64,000 nucleotides of DNA from Hyphomicrobiales bacterium (GCA_900489925.1 UEHQ01000036.1:1-64000); one strand, 5' to 3'; numbered from the stretch's first letter, positions 49,342 through 58,950 are shown. Program-made: numbers and translations. Notes: generated by a model from the letters alone, not told the origin.

Positions 49342-50403
49342 CTAACGGAACCTGGAGAGCGCGAAGGGTGCAAGCGCTGCGTCCTTCTCTCCGGTCAAAA
49401 TCTCGTTAGACGCGAGTAGGCCGGCAAGCGGCGTGAGTGTGACGCCGGAGTGCATGACGGCGATATAGAGGCCCTTGCAGGCGGTATCGATGATCGGAAA
49501 ACCGTCTTTCGGCGTCGGCCGGTATCCGACGGTGAAGAAATCCATGGCAAGCGAAGGGCTGTCCAGAAGGCTGCCGCGCAGCTTGTCGAACAAGGCTTCC
49601 GCCGTCGCTTGCTGATCCTGTCCCGGATCGGCGCCGCCAAAATCGCTGCCTGCGATGATGCGGCCATCAGCCGTCTGGCGCATGTGAAGCTCGGGTGCCA
49701 TCACCAATCCGTTCAGGCGGCGGGCGTGCGGCCGGCTATGAACGATCAGGCCGGGTGGTGTATCGATCGGAATGTGGAGATCGATCGCGGCGGTCAACGG
49801 TGTGGTGCCGGCACCGGTCGCGAGCACGATGTGATCGGCTTCAAACAGCCCGGCGGAGGTGACAACGCCCGAGATGCGTTCTCCGGTGCGAATAAGGCTG
49901 TGCACGGCCGCATTCACGAACGTCGCGCCCCGCGCCTTTGCATCGGAGAGCATCGCGAGGGCGGCTGCGACTGGTTCGACGGCGCCTTCTTCGGCGACCG
50001 ACAAGGCAAGATCGGGGAGGTTGGCTAGGTAAGGCTCGCGCGCCCTGACAGTGTTGCCGTCGATACGGTCGATGCCGTAGCCCCAACCGATATGCTCGGT
50101 GGCGAAGGCTTCCAGATCGCGCGGCGGCAGATCCCAGCAGAGACCTCCGCACCAGGAGAGCGGCAGGCCCCGCAGTTCGGTCGCTAGCCGCCGCCATTCG
50201 GCCATGGCTCGTAGCCGGAAACGGAAATAGAATTCCGGGTTGCCCCAGCTGGCGTTGATCCAGGCAAAGGAACAGGGCGTAGCAACGCCACCTTCGTCTT
50301 CGGCAACCACGGTGACGGCGGCGCCGCCACGGGTGAGATGCCAGGCGATCGAGGCTCCGATGATGCCAGAGCCGACGACGATTACACTCTGCTTGGCTGC
50401 CAT
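49342..50403 (-). CDS. FAD-dependent D-amino-acid/glycine oxidase-type oxidoreductase (DAO family)
   Basis: A 353-residue flavoprotein. The dinucleotide motif is VIVVGSGIIGASIAWHLTRG (residues 7-26), and a second FAD contact is VGYRPTPKDGFPII with the C-terminal GLYIAVMHSGVTLTPLAGLL. Family members oxidise D-amino acids, sarcosine or other amines. The C-terminal region is soluble. It lies 16 bases after the TPR lipoprotein gene on the same strand. The substrate is not known. Confidence 0.9.
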   Translation of the reverse strand: MAAKQSVIVVGSGIIGASIAWHLTRGGAAVTVVAEDEGGVATPCSFAWINASWGNPEFYFRFRLRAMAEWRRLATELRGLPLSWCGGLCWDLPPRDLEAFATEHIGWGYGIDRIDGNTVRAREPYLANLPDLALSVAEEGAVEPVAAALAMLSDAKARGATFVNAAVHSLIRTGERISGVVTSAGLFEADHIVLATGAGTTPLTAAIDLHIPIDTPPGLIVHSRPHARRLNGLVMAPELHMRQTADGRIIAGSDFGGADPGQDQQATAEALFDKLRGSLLDSPSLAMDFFTVGYRPTPKDGFPIIDTACKGLYIAVMHSGVTLTPLAGLLASNEILTGEKDAALAPFALSRFR

Positions 50404-50419
50404 CGTCGTCGAGTGCCCG

Positions 50420-51286
50420 TTAGCCTGCGGTCGGCGCGCCTACGCGGGCAAGACCGTCTTTCGCCGGCTGATACTTGGGATCAAGGCCGACGGCGTGGCG
50501 ATAGGAACGTGCCGCCTTCTGCTTGTCTCCCTTGCGCTCGTAGACAAGCGCCTGGTTCGCCCAGGATTCCGCGATGTTGCCGTTAAGCTCGATCGCATGG
50601 TTGAAGTCGGCGAATGCGTTGTCGTCGTCATTCAGCGCGATATAGGAAATGCCGCGACCGTTGTAGGGTTCGGGCGAATTCGGAGAGAGCGAGATCGCCT
50701 TCGAGAAGTCGTCGATCGCCTTGTCCTGCTGATTCCGCTTCTGGTAGACGAGGCCGCGATTGTGGTAAGCGCGGCCGTCGGTGGTGCCGAGCTGGATCGC
50801 CTTGTTGAAATCGTTGAAGGCGGCGTCATCCTGGCCGACGGTGCGATAGACATTGCCACGGCCGATCAGAGCCACATCGTAGTTGGGATTGATCTGCAGG
50901 GCGGAGTTGTAGTCCTGGATTGCCTGCTGCGGCTGGCCCATGTTGCGATAGATGAGCGCGCGGTTGGCGTAGGCCTGGTAGAACTTCGGATTGAGCTGCA
51001 GTGCCGTGTTGAAATCGTTCAGGGCCTGGCGGAAGTCGCCACCACGACCGTAAGCGGAGCCACGAACGTTGTAGCCTTCCGGATCCCGCGGATTGGCATT
51101 GATGACTGACGTGAGCGAGGCGATATTTTCCTGCGAGCCCTGCGCCTTGTCGATGCGAATAACGGCATCGGAGGTGTTGTTCGTCGTGCAGCTGGAAAGA
51201 CCAAGTGCGGTAACAATCGCCAGTACCGGCAGAACGGCAATTTTCGGCGAACGCAAGGAGCGGGTATTCAACATGATATCAGCCAT
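50420..51286 (-). CDS. TPR-repeat lipoprotein
   Basis: A 288-residue exported protein. A lipoprotein signal peptide ends in the lipobox LGLSSC (Cys33), so it is anchored in the envelope. About six TPR units fill residues 65-275 (NAALQLNPKFYQAYANRALI-like NTALQLNPKFYQAYANRALI, SALQINPNYDVALIGRGNVY, AISLSPNSPEPYNGRGISYI). TPR lipoproteins of this kind scaffold envelope complexes. It reads from the same strand as rpsU, but a terminator intervenes. The start codon at 51286 lacks a strong Shine-Dalgarno; 51274 is an alternative. Confidence 0.9.
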   Translation of the reverse strand: MADIMLNTRSLRSPKIAVLPVLAIVTALGLSSCTTNNTSDAVIRIDKAQGSQENIASLTSVINANPRDPEGYNVRGSAYGRGGDFRQALNDFNTALQLNPKFYQAYANRALIYRNMGQPQQAIQDYNSALQINPNYDVALIGRGNVYRTVGQDDAAFNDFNKAIQLGTTDGRAYHNRGLVYQKRNQQDKAIDDFSKAISLSPNSPEPYNGRGISYIALNDDDNAFADFNHAIELNGNIAESWANQALVYERKGDKQKAARSYRHAVGLDPKYQPAKDGLARVGAPTAG

Positions 51287-51350
51287 GCGGGCTCGTTTTC
51301 CCCCAGTGCAGCCGGTCCGGATGGTGGACGGCAGGCTTCAGCAGCAAATT

Positions 51351-51382
51351 AAAAAGGCGGCGGCGAACAGATCGCCCCCGCC
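51351..51382 (-). terminator. Terminator of rpsU
   Basis: On the minus strand GGCGGGGGCGA pairs with TCGCCGCCGCC with one mismatch, followed by TTTTT. It lies 41 bases after the rpsU stop. Confidence 0.85.
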
Positions 51383-51423
51383 AACATGCATCTGAAAACG
51401 TCGAAATAACGACAGCACGCCGA

Positions 51424-51636
51424 TTAGCGCGCTACGATACCTTCGCGCTGTGCCCGCTTGCGAGCCAGCTTGCGAACGCGGCGAACGGCTTCAGCCTTTT
51501 CGCGAGCACGCTTCTGCGACGGCTTTTCGTAGTAGTCGCGCATCTTCATTTCGCGGAAAATGCCTTCGCGCTGCATCTTCTTCTTGAGAGCGCGGAGAGC
51601 CTGATCGACATTGTTATCGCGGACAAGTACCTGCAC
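51424..51636 (-). CDS. rpsU: 30S ribosomal protein S21
   Basis: A 70-residue, strongly basic protein of the small subunit. The sequence QVLVRDNNVDQALRALKKKM followed by QREGIFREMKMRDYYEKPSQ is diagnostic, and the tail is rich in Arg/Lys (RRVRKLARKRAQREGIVAR). I start at the GTG at 51636, which gives the usual N-terminus MQVLVRDNN; another GTG three codons upstream (51645) sits next to AAAGGA, so the real start is between these two. It has its own terminator. Confidence 0.93.
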   Translation of the reverse strand: MQVLVRDNNVDQALRALKKKMQREGIFREMKMRDYYEKPSQKRAREKAEAVRRVRKLARKRAQREGIVAR

Positions 51637-51950
51637 GAGAATCACGTTCCTTTGGTTTGGTTGATGCCGGCGTCAGCACGGCGCCAGAGGCAAAAAAAAT
51701 ATGGTTCGCGCAGCCAGAGCTTTGCGATTGGTGAGGCGAGATAGCAGATGGAATGGCCAAAGTCCAGCCGGGATATGGGATTGAGGTGGAAAAATGCTGT
51801 GATCGGCAGATCGGGCAGCTTCTTTTCCAGCACCGTGACTGGCTGAGGCACCCGCGAGGATAATGGTGTCCGGCTTTTCAGTGGGACACCGTGTTTTCAC
51901 CATCCTATACCCGATCTTCCGATCCAGCCCAATGGGAATTGGCAGAGCGC
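51637..51950. other. Intergenic region upstream of rpsU
   Basis: A 314-base stretch with no convincing gene. Two open frames on the minus strand (51642-51851 and 51673-51954) lack ribosome-binding sites and protein-like patterns. It must contain the rpsU promoter. I see no structure that I can name. Confidence 0.5.
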
Positions 51951-53387
51951 TCACTGGGCCGTGACCTGCTGGAGCGCCTGGATCATTTCAACGGCCGGTG
52001 GGTTCCATTTTCCGGTCAACGCTTGGCTCTCCGGCCCGTAGAGGCGCATGGTCAGGTTGAAGGGCCCGGCGGGCGCCGGCAGCCAGTTGGCTTCCTTGTC
52101 TGTGCCCGGGCTCTTGTTCTGGAAGTAGAGATCAAGCGACCCGTCCGCATTGTAGACGAAGGGCATCCAGCTGCTGACGGCAAAGCGGTTGAGGCTGTTG
52201 CCAACCTGGAATCCCTCGGGGTCGTAGAGCGTGACGGACCAGAATGCCTTGACCGGCGGCAGGTTCGCCTTGTCGAAGTGGAGTTTGTAGCTGTTGGCTC
52301 CGTTCAGCGGATTTCCCTTCTCGTCGCCGAGGTTGAGGGGATAGATCGCGTCCTCCGGCAGGTTGGCGCCAAGCCCGAGCTGTGCGACGATCGCCCGCTT
52401 CAGATAGTAATTGCCGTAGACGCCCATCGTGTCTGTGTTCATCGACCAGTTGTTGGCGACCCGGGCGAGCGTCGGAATTTTCCACTCCATCAGCTTCTGG
52501 GCCTCGGCCGGGACATCCTTCAGGGCCTCGGCAACGTTCGGCGCGACCTTGCTCTTATCGAAGCTCTTGCCCGCAACGAATCCGATCCGCTGCATCCGGC
52601 TGATGATCGGCTGGTCGGTGGCGTGTGGCGGATTGACCTTCAGCAGCTCGGCAGCATAGGCGAAGAAGTCCTCGGCCGTCATCCCGTCTACCGTCTTCTT
52701 CGGTGGGGTTTTCATGTCGATGGCAGGGTTGATCGTGACCTTGGCCGGCTCGACCTTCTTGCCCCATTGCGACAGCGGTGTGATCGTGTAGCCGGCCTGG
52801 ATCTTGTGAACGGCGTCATAGTCGGGTGGTCCGTCGGTTTTCGTGCGGCCGATGACCCAGACATAGGGTGTCGGCGCATCGATCCGTTGTGTTCCAGCAG
52901 GCAGCTGTTTGCCTGTCCAACCGGGTGGGACGACGGCGAAGTCGGCCTTCGCGGTTCCCGTCGTTCGCCAGCCCGGCGAGGCGAATACATCGGTCCACAT
53001 ATCAAGCATCGGCAGCAGGTAGTAGCGTCCGTTGGTATCGGGTGCCGAGACGATCATCGGCTCCTTCGTCATATCGAGCCAGGCGACCGAATAGAGCGTA
53101 TCGAAATTGGGGCGAACGACATCCCTAAAATCGGCTGTCGGAAACGCCGGAACGTTGACGAACATATTGGCCGGTCCTCGTCCCATCGTCTTGCCGGCCT
53201 CGACGTTTGTCGCCTGCTCACGGGTCAGGTTCATGGTGACCAACGGATAGAGATAGAGATAGGCGTCGACGCCGATCGCCGTCGCTTCTTCCTTGGTCAC
53301 CGTGCCATCGGCAGCGGTGACGGGGCCGGCAAGGCAAGCGCCCGATAAAAGCAGGCCAGCCGTAAGGGTGATGAAATGCGATTGCAT
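51951..53387 (-). CDS. DUF1254/DUF1214 domain exported protein
   Basis: A 478-residue protein of unknown biochemical function. A signal peptide (MQSHFITLTAGLLLSGACLA) precedes an N-terminal DUF1254 domain (about 30-180: YLYLYPLVTMNLTREQATN, PNFDTLYSVAWLDMTKEP) and a C-terminal DUF1214 domain (about 350-470: FWSVTLYDPEGFQVGNSLNR). The ATG at 53387 has AGGGAGGA upstream. Such proteins occur singly in many proteobacteria, sometimes in pairs, and are periplasmic. It is divergent from the sarcosine oxidase operon. Confidence 0.88.
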   Translation of the reverse strand: MQSHFITLTAGLLLSGACLAGPVTAADGTVTKEEATAIGVDAYLYLYPLVTMNLTREQATNVEAGKTMGRGPANMFVNVPAFPTADFRDVVRPNFDTLYSVAWLDMTKEPMIVSAPDTNGRYYLLPMLDMWTDVFASPGWRTTGTAKADFAVVPPGWTGKQLPAGTQRIDAPTPYVWVIGRTKTDGPPDYDAVHKIQAGYTITPLSQWGKKVEPAKVTINPAIDMKTPPKKTVDGMTAEDFFAYAAELLKVNPPHATDQPIISRMQRIGFVAGKSFDKSKVAPNVAEALKDVPAEAQKLMEWKIPTLARVANNWSMNTDTMGVYGNYYLKRAIVAQLGLGANLPEDAIYPLNLGDEKGNPLNGANSYKLHFDKANLPPVKAFWSVTLYDPEGFQVGNSLNRFAVSSWMPFVYNADGSLDLYFQNKSPGTDKEANWLPAPAGPFNLTMRLYGPESQALTGKWNPPAVEMIQALQQVTAQ

Positions 53388-53811
53388 GGCTAATCCTCCC
53401 TGAGACCAGACAGCAAGCATCCTGCCCTGCCGGCCTGTTTTCTTTTGACGTCAGGTCGCACACGGGCTTTGCCACGCGTGTCGAAATTTGGATTATGAAT
53501 GCTCCCGTTGCTGCAGGCGCGAGACCCTTGAGGCGCAAAGGTACCCACACAGCAGAAGAATTATGCGCTCAAAAATTGTAAGTGCAATTACTCTAAAATA
53601 ATAAGGATGGCAGGCTGTAAGCCATCGTAGCGCCGGCCGCCTCAGTTGTGCGCGCTTGCTAGGCCCCAGACAGCAGGCCAAGCTTCTTCATTCTTGCGCC
53701 GTGTCAAAACAAAAGCCTCCCGGCGTCGCAAAAGAAACGTTGTGCCGCATTTGGATTTGCGATTTGTATGGCCGACGACAGGGGATTTTCCCCGCAAGGA
53801 GATCAAGGCGG
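53388..53811. promoter_or_regulatory. Divergent promoter region between DUF1254 gene and sox operon
   Basis: A 424-base gene-free stretch. 53550-53600 is AT-rich (AATTACTCTAAAATAATAAG near 53584). TCGCAAA (53726-53732) and TTTGCGA (53756-53762) form an inverted repeat with a 23-base spacer about 50 bases before soxB, the only structure I can point to. No regulator can be named. Confidence 0.4.
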
Positions 53812-55065
53812 ATGCGCAGATATTCGGTTTTTGCCGTGGCACGTGAGGCTCTCAGGGGGCACAAGGGCTGGGACAAGCAATGGACTTCGCCGGAGCCGCG
53901 CGCCGAATACGACGTCATCATCATCGGTGGCGGCGGACATGGCCTGGGCGCGGCCTATTATCTGGCCAAGGAGCACGGCATCACCAATGTCGCGGTGCTC
54001 GAAAAGGGCTGGCTCGGCGGCGGCAATACCGGCCGTAACACGACCATCATCCGCTCGAACTATCTCTATGAAGAGAGCATGCACATCTACGAGCATTCGA
54101 TGAAGCTCTGGGAGAACCTCTCGCAGGATCTCAACTACAATGTCATGTACTCGCCGCGCGGCGTGATGATGCTGTCGCACAATGTGCACGATCAGCAGTC
54201 CTTCAAGCGCCATATCCATGCCAACCGTCTCTACGGCATCGACAATGAATGGCTGACGCCGGAGCAGGCCAAGGCTTATTGTCCGCCGCTCGATATCTCC
54301 GCCAGCGCCCGCTATCCGATCAACGGTGCCGCTCTCCAGCGTCGCGGCGGCACGGCGCGTCACGATGCGGTTGCCTGGGGCTATGCGCGTGCGGCGTCCG
54401 ATCGCGGCGTCCACATCATCCAGAACTGCGAAGTGACCGGCATCCGCCGTGGCCCTGACGGGCGCGTCACCGGTGTCGAGACGTCGCGCGGCTTCATCGG
54501 CGCCAAGAAGGTGGGCGTTTCGGCTGCCGGCCACACGACCACGGTCATGAAGATGGCCGATGTGCGCGTGCCGCTGCAATCGAGCCCGCTGCAGGCGCTG
54601 GTATCGGAACCGCTGAAGCCGATCTTCCCCTGCGTGGTCATGTCCAACACGGTGCATGCCTATATCTCGCAGTCCGACAAGGGCGAGCTCGTCATCGGCG
54701 CCGGCACCGACCAGTACAATTCCTACAGCCAGACCGGCGGCCTGCAGATCATCACGCATACGCTCGATGCCATCTGCGAGCTCTTCCCGATGTTCCGCCG
54801 CGTCAAGATGATGCGCCAGTGGGGTGGTATCGTCGACAATACGCCGGATCGCTCGGCCATCCAGTCGAAGACGCCGGTTCCGGGGCTCTACGTCAACTGC
54901 GGCTGGGGCACCGGCGGCTTCAAGGCGACGCCGGGCTCGGCCAATCTCTTCGCGCACCTCATTGCCCGCGACGAGGCGCACAAGTTCAATGCCGGCCTGA
55001 CGCTGGACCGCTTCCGCACCGGCCGTCTGATCGACGAAGCCGCCGCCGCAGCCGTCGCGCACTGA
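53812..55065 (+). CDS. soxB: Heterotetrameric sarcosine oxidase subunit beta
   Basis: A 417-residue flavoprotein that oxidatively demethylates sarcosine to glycine. The FAD motif is DVIIIGGGGHGLGAAYYLAK (about 34-53). His184 in RRGGTARHDAVAWGYARAA lies at the position of the histidine that covalently holds FMN in characterised enzymes. The C-terminus has PVPGLYVNCGWGTGGFKATP. I start it at the ATG at 53812 (RRYSVFAVAREALRGHKGW), which gives the normal family length; the frame is open further upstream. It is first in the soxBDAG operon. Confidence 0.96.
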   Translation: MRRYSVFAVAREALRGHKGWDKQWTSPEPRAEYDVIIIGGGGHGLGAAYYLAKEHGITNVAVLEKGWLGGGNTGRNTTIIRSNYLYEESMHIYEHSMKLWENLSQDLNYNVMYSPRGVMMLSHNVHDQQSFKRHIHANRLYGIDNEWLTPEQAKAYCPPLDISASARYPINGAALQRRGGTARHDAVAWGYARAASDRGVHIIQNCEVTGIRRGPDGRVTGVETSRGFIGAKKVGVSAAGHTTTVMKMADVRVPLQSSPLQALVSEPLKPIFPCVVMSNTVHAYISQSDKGELVIGAGTDQYNSYSQTGGLQIITHTLDAICELFPMFRRVKMMRQWGGIVDNTPDRSAIQSKTPVPGLYVNCGWGTGGFKATPGSANLFAHLIARDEAHKFNAGLTLDRFRTGRLIDEAAAAAVAH

Positions 55066-55077
55066 CACGAGGACATC

Positions 55078-55419
55078 ATGCTTCTTATCTATTGCCCATA
55101 CTGTCAGGAAGAGCGCTCCGAGCTCGAATTTCGCGGCGCCGGCGATGCGCATATCGCCCGCCCGACCAATATCGCCGAGATCTCCGATGAGCAGTTCGAG
55201 GAGTTCTTTTTCCTGCGCGACAACCCCAAGGGGCTGATCTTCGAACGCTGGCGCCACCAGCACGGATGCGGCCGCTTCTTCAACGCGGCGCGCGACACGA
55301 TCAGCGACAAGTTCATCATGACGTACAAGGCCGGCGAGCCGAAGCCCGATATCGGTGCTGCGGCTGCGCCCCATGCTCCCGTCGAGACCTATGAGCAGCT
55401 CGAAGGAGAAGCGAAATGA
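55078..55419 (+). CDS. soxD: Sarcosine oxidase subunit delta
   Basis: A 113-residue subunit with the zinc site Cys6-x2-Cys9 (IYCPYCQEE) and His60/Cys64 (RWRHQHGCGRFFN). RPTNIAEISDEQFEEFFFLRDN in two pieces and the region after it match the family. It is structural in the tetramer and contacts the alpha and beta chains. It overlaps soxA by four bases (ATGA). Confidence 0.95.
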   Translation: MLLIYCPYCQEERSELEFRGAGDAHIARPTNIAEISDEQFEEFFFLRDNPKGLIFERWRHQHGCGRFFNAARDTISDKFIMTYKAGEPKPDIGAAAAPHAPVETYEQLEGEAK

Positions 55420-58409
55420 GCGCTGCGAACCGTATATCAGGCAAGGGCCGCCTGACGCCCGCCAAGACCGCGCGCTTCACCTTCGACGGCAAGACCTATA
55501 CGGCGCTCGAGGGTGACACCGTCGCCTCGGCGCTGATTGCCAACAACATCCATCTGGTCGGCCGCTCGTTCAAGTATCACCGCCCGCGCGGCATTCTGTC
55601 GGCTGGCGCCGAGGAGCCGAACGCGCTGATCGACGTGTCGCGTGACGCCGCCCGCAAGCAGCCGAACGTGCGCGCCACGGTGCAGGAAGTGTTCGACGGG
55701 ATGATCGTCGAATCGCAGAACCGCTTCCCGTCGCTTTCGTTCGATATCGGCGGTATCAACAACCTGCTCTCGCCCTTCTTCGCGGCCGGTTTCTACTACA
55801 AGACCTTCATGTGGCCGAAGGCCGCCTGGAAGAGCCTCTACGAGCCGATCATCCGTCGCGCGGCCGGCCTCGGCGTTGCGCCGAAGGAAGCCGATCCGGA
55901 TCATTACGCCGGCCGTTACGCGCATTGCGACGTGCTTGTCGTCGGCGCCGGCGTGGCTGGTCTTTCGGCGGCATTGGCTGCGGCGCAGACCGGCGCCAAG
56001 GTCATCCTCTGCGACGAGCAGTCCGATGTCGGCGGCGCTCTGCGCTACGATAGCGGTGTGACGATCGACGGCCTTTCCGGCTATGAGTGGGCGCAGAAGA
56101 CGGTTGCGGCTCTGAAGGCGATGGACAATGTGCAGGTTCTGACCCGCACGACGGCTTTCGGTTATTACAACCACAATTTCGTCGGCCTCGCCGAGCGCGT
56201 GACCGACCATGTCGCCAACCCGAGCCGCCATCTGCCGCGCGAGCGTCTGTGGCAGCTGCGCGCCAAGCGCGTCATCCTCGCCAATGGCGCCATCGAGCGC
56301 CACATGGTGTTCCCGAACAACGACCGTCCGGGCATCATGCTGGCATCCGCCGCGCGCATGTATCTCAACCAGTACGGCGTGTCCGTCGGCCAGAAGGTCG
56401 GCGTCTATACCGCGCACGACTCGGCCTATGAGGCGGCCTTCGATCTGAAGCGCGCCGGCGTCGAGATCGCGGCGATCGTCGATTGCCGGCAGACGCCGGG
56501 TGCGGCCGTGTTGGCCGAGGCCCGTTCGCTCGGCATCGATGTTCTCGCCGGCCAGTCGGTCGTCAACACCTCAGGCAAGCTGCGCATCTCGTCGATGACG
56601 GTTGCCCGCAACGGCGGCGGCTCGCCGCGCAAGATCGCGGTCGATGCGCTCTTGGTCTCGGCCGGCTGGACGCCTTCCGTGCACCTGTTCTCGCAGTCGC
56701 GCGGCAAGGTGAAGTTCGAGCCGGAAACGCAGCGCTTCCTGCCCGGCACCTATGCCCAGGATTGCCTCTCCGTCGGCGCCTGCAACGGCACCGACGACCT
56801 GCAGCGGACGATCGAGGAATCGCTGGCAGCCGGCGAGCTTATGGCACAGGCAGCCGGCAAGGCGTCGGCGGGCAAGATCAGCATCTCGGCCGAGCAGGCG
56901 CATCAGTGGACCGGCGGGATGATCGGTGCGGCCGAAGGGGCTGGGCCTGAGACCAGCGCCAAGGCCTTCATCGATTTCCAGCACGACGTCTGCGCCAGGG
57001 ATATCCGCCTTGCTGTGCGCGAGGGGATGCACTCGATCGAGCACATCAAGCGCTTCACGACCAACGGCATGGCGTCCGATCAGGGCAAGCTCTCCAACAT
57101 GCACGGTCTGGCGATTGCCGCCGAGATGCTGGGCAAGGAGATCCCGCAGGTCGGTCTCACCACCTTCCGCGCACCTTATACGCCGGTGACCTACGGCACG
57201 CTGATCGCGCATTCGCGTGGCGAGCTGTTCGACCCGACGCGCAAGACGCCGCTGCACCAGTGGGAAGAAGCCCAGGGCGCGGTGTTCGAGGATGTCGGCA
57301 ACTGGAAGCGTGCGTGGTTCTACCCGCGCGCCGGCGAAACCATGCACCAGGCGGTCGCGCGCGAATGCAAGACGGCGCGCGATGTGGCCGGCGTGTTCGA
57401 TGCATCGACGCTCGGCAAGATCGAGGTCGTCGGCCCCGATGCCGCCGAGTTCATGAACCTGATGTATACCAACGCCTGGGACACGCTGAAGCCTGGCAAA
57501 TGCCGCTACGGCATCATGACCCGCGACGACGGCTTCGTTTATGACGACGGCGTCGTCGGGCGCCTGGCCGACGATCGCTTCCACGTGACGACGACGACGG
57601 GCGGCGCGCCGCGCGTGTTGAACCACATGGAAGACTATCTGCAGACCGAGTTCCCGCATCTGAAGGTGTGGCTGACGTCGGTGACCGAGCAGTGGGCGGT
57701 TATCGCCGTGCAGGGTCCGAAGGCGCGCGAGATCATCGCGCCGCTGGTGGAAGGCGTCGATATCTCCAACGAGGCCTTCCCGCATATGAGCGTTGCCGAG
57801 TGCACGGTCATGGGCGTTCCGGCCCGTCTCTTCCGCGTGTCGTTTACCGGCGAGACCGGCTTTGAAATCAACGTGCCGGCCGATTACGGCCAGTCGGTTC
57901 TCGAAGCCGTGTGGGCCAACGCCGAGCCGCTCGGCGCCTGCGTTTACGGCACCGAGACGATGCACGTTCTTCGCGCCGAGAAGGGCTATATCATCGTCGG
58001 CCAGGATACGGACGGTACCGTCACCCCTGACGATGCCGGCCTCAACTGGGCGGTATCGAAGAAGAAGACCGACTTCGTCGGCATTCGCGGCCTGAAGCGC
58101 CCGGATCTCGTCAAAGAAGGCCGCAAGCAGCTGGTCGGTCTCGTCACCAAGGATCCGACGCTGGTGCTCGAAGAGGGCGCGCAGATCGTCGCCAACCCGA
58201 ACGAGCCGAAGCCGATGACAATGCTGGGGCACGTCACCTCGTCCTACTGGTCGGAAAACCTTGGGAAGTCGATCGCATTCGCGCTGGTCGCCGGTGGTCG
58301 CAAGCGCATGGGCGAGACGCTCTACGTGCCGATGCCCGACAAGACGATCGCGGTCGAGGTGACGGATATGGTGTTCTTTGACAAGGAAGGAGGCCGCATC
58401 AATGGCTGA
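55416..58409 (+). CDS. soxA: Sarcosine oxidase subunit alpha
   Basis: A 997-residue subunit. The N-terminal domain (1-110) has a ferredoxin-like fold (FTFDGKTYTALEGDTVASAL). A Rossmann NAD-type domain (about 168-) begins DVLVVGAGVAGLSAALAAAQ, with another dinucleotide contact at RVILANGAIERHMVFPNND. The C-terminal third (about 610-997) is a GcvT/aminomethyltransferase-like domain that moves the released one-carbon unit to tetrahydrofolate (VMGVPARLFRVSFTGETGFE, GTETMHVLRAEKGYIIVGQD). It overlaps soxG by eight bases. Confidence 0.96.
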   Translation: MSAANRISGKGRLTPAKTARFTFDGKTYTALEGDTVASALIANNIHLVGRSFKYHRPRGILSAGAEEPNALIDVSRDAARKQPNVRATVQEVFDGMIVESQNRFPSLSFDIGGINNLLSPFFAAGFYYKTFMWPKAAWKSLYEPIIRRAAGLGVAPKEADPDHYAGRYAHCDVLVVGAGVAGLSAALAAAQTGAKVILCDEQSDVGGALRYDSGVTIDGLSGYEWAQKTVAALKAMDNVQVLTRTTAFGYYNHNFVGLAERVTDHVANPSRHLPRERLWQLRAKRVILANGAIERHMVFPNNDRPGIMLASAARMYLNQYGVSVGQKVGVYTAHDSAYEAAFDLKRAGVEIAAIVDCRQTPGAAVLAEARSLGIDVLAGQSVVNTSGKLRISSMTVARNGGGSPRKIAVDALLVSAGWTPSVHLFSQSRGKVKFEPETQRFLPGTYAQDCLSVGACNGTDDLQRTIEESLAAGELMAQAAGKASAGKISISAEQAHQWTGGMIGAAEGAGPETSAKAFIDFQHDVCARDIRLAVREGMHSIEHIKRFTTNGMASDQGKLSNMHGLAIAAEMLGKEIPQVGLTTFRAPYTPVTYGTLIAHSRGELFDPTRKTPLHQWEEAQGAVFEDVGNWKRAWFYPRAGETMHQAVARECKTARDVAGVFDASTLGKIEVVGPDAAEFMNLMYTNAWDTLKPGKCRYGIMTRDDGFVYDDGVVGRLADDRFHVTTTTGGAPRVLNHMEDYLQTEFPHLKVWLTSVTEQWAVIAVQGPKAREIIAPLVEGVDISNEAFPHMSVAECTVMGVPARLFRVSFTGETGFEINVPADYGQSVLEAVWANAEPLGACVYGTETMHVLRAEKGYIIVGQDTDGTVTPDDAGLNWAVSKKKTDFVGIRGLKRPDLVKEGRKQLVGLVTKDPTLVLEEGAQIVANPNEPKPMTMLGHVTSSYWSENLGKSIAFALVAGGRKRMGETLYVPMPDKTIAVEVTDMVFFDKEGGRING

Positions 58410-58950
58410 TACGGCAGTTCGCACATCCGTTCTCACAGGCAAGCAGGGCGGCTCCGCCAGCGTACGGCTGACGCCCGCACCGTTCGCCACGCGCCTTGCG
58501 CTTCGCGCACCGGCCGAGTCGCTCAAGGCGCTTTCCTCAGCGCTCGGCGTGACAGTGCCCAACGCACCGAAGACCTCTGGCCGCAAGGGCGGCCGCGCCG
58601 CACTCTGGCTTGGCCCGGACGAATGGCTCGTGATCGACGAGAGCGGTGCTGATCTCATGGGTGCTCTCGCGAAGGCGGATGTGCTGCATTCCGCAACCGA
58701 CGTCTCGCACCGCAACGTCGCGATCATCGTTTCCGGCCCTGGCGCTGAGACGACGATCTCCAGCGGTTGCCCGCAGGACCTCTCGCTCGAAGCCTTCCCC
58801 GTCGGCGCCTGCTCGCGCACGCTGTTCGGCAAGGCCGAGATCGTGCTCTTCCGCACGGAAGACGATACGTTCCGTGTCGAGTGCTGGCGTTCGTTCGCCG
58901 ATTTCGTATTCGGCCTGCTGGCCGAAGGCGCTGAAGACGCAGCGCACTAA
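58402..58950 (+). CDS. soxG: Sarcosine oxidase subunit gamma
   Basis: A 182-residue GcvT-like subunit (KGGRAALWLGPDEWLVIDES, TDVSHRNVAIIVSGPGAE, CWRSFADFVFGLLAEG). It completes the alpha-beta-gamma-delta tetramer and lies over the folate domain of alpha. The ATG at 58402 is inside the end of soxA with AAGGAAGGA upstream. A terminator follows at 58974. Neither glyA nor purU, frequent partners in other genomes, is adjacent. Confidence 0.93.
   Translation: MADTAVRTSVLTGKQGGSASVRLTPAPFATRLALRAPAESLKALSSALGVTVPNAPKTSGRKGGRAALWLGPDEWLVIDESGADLMGALAKADVLHSATDVSHRNVAIIVSGPGAETTISSGCPQDLSLEAFPVGACSRTLFGKAEIVLFRTEDDTFRVECWRSFADFVFGLLAEGAEDAAH

Noticed and set aside
51673..51954. 93-codon frame on the minus strand upstream of rpsU
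   Set aside because: No Shine-Dalgarno, no recognisable pattern, and a competing frame of similar quality overlaps it. The region more probably holds the rpsU promoter.
53656..53811. N-terminal extension of SoxB from an upstream in-frame start
   Set aside because: The added residues do not resemble the family; 53812 gives the usual 417-residue length.
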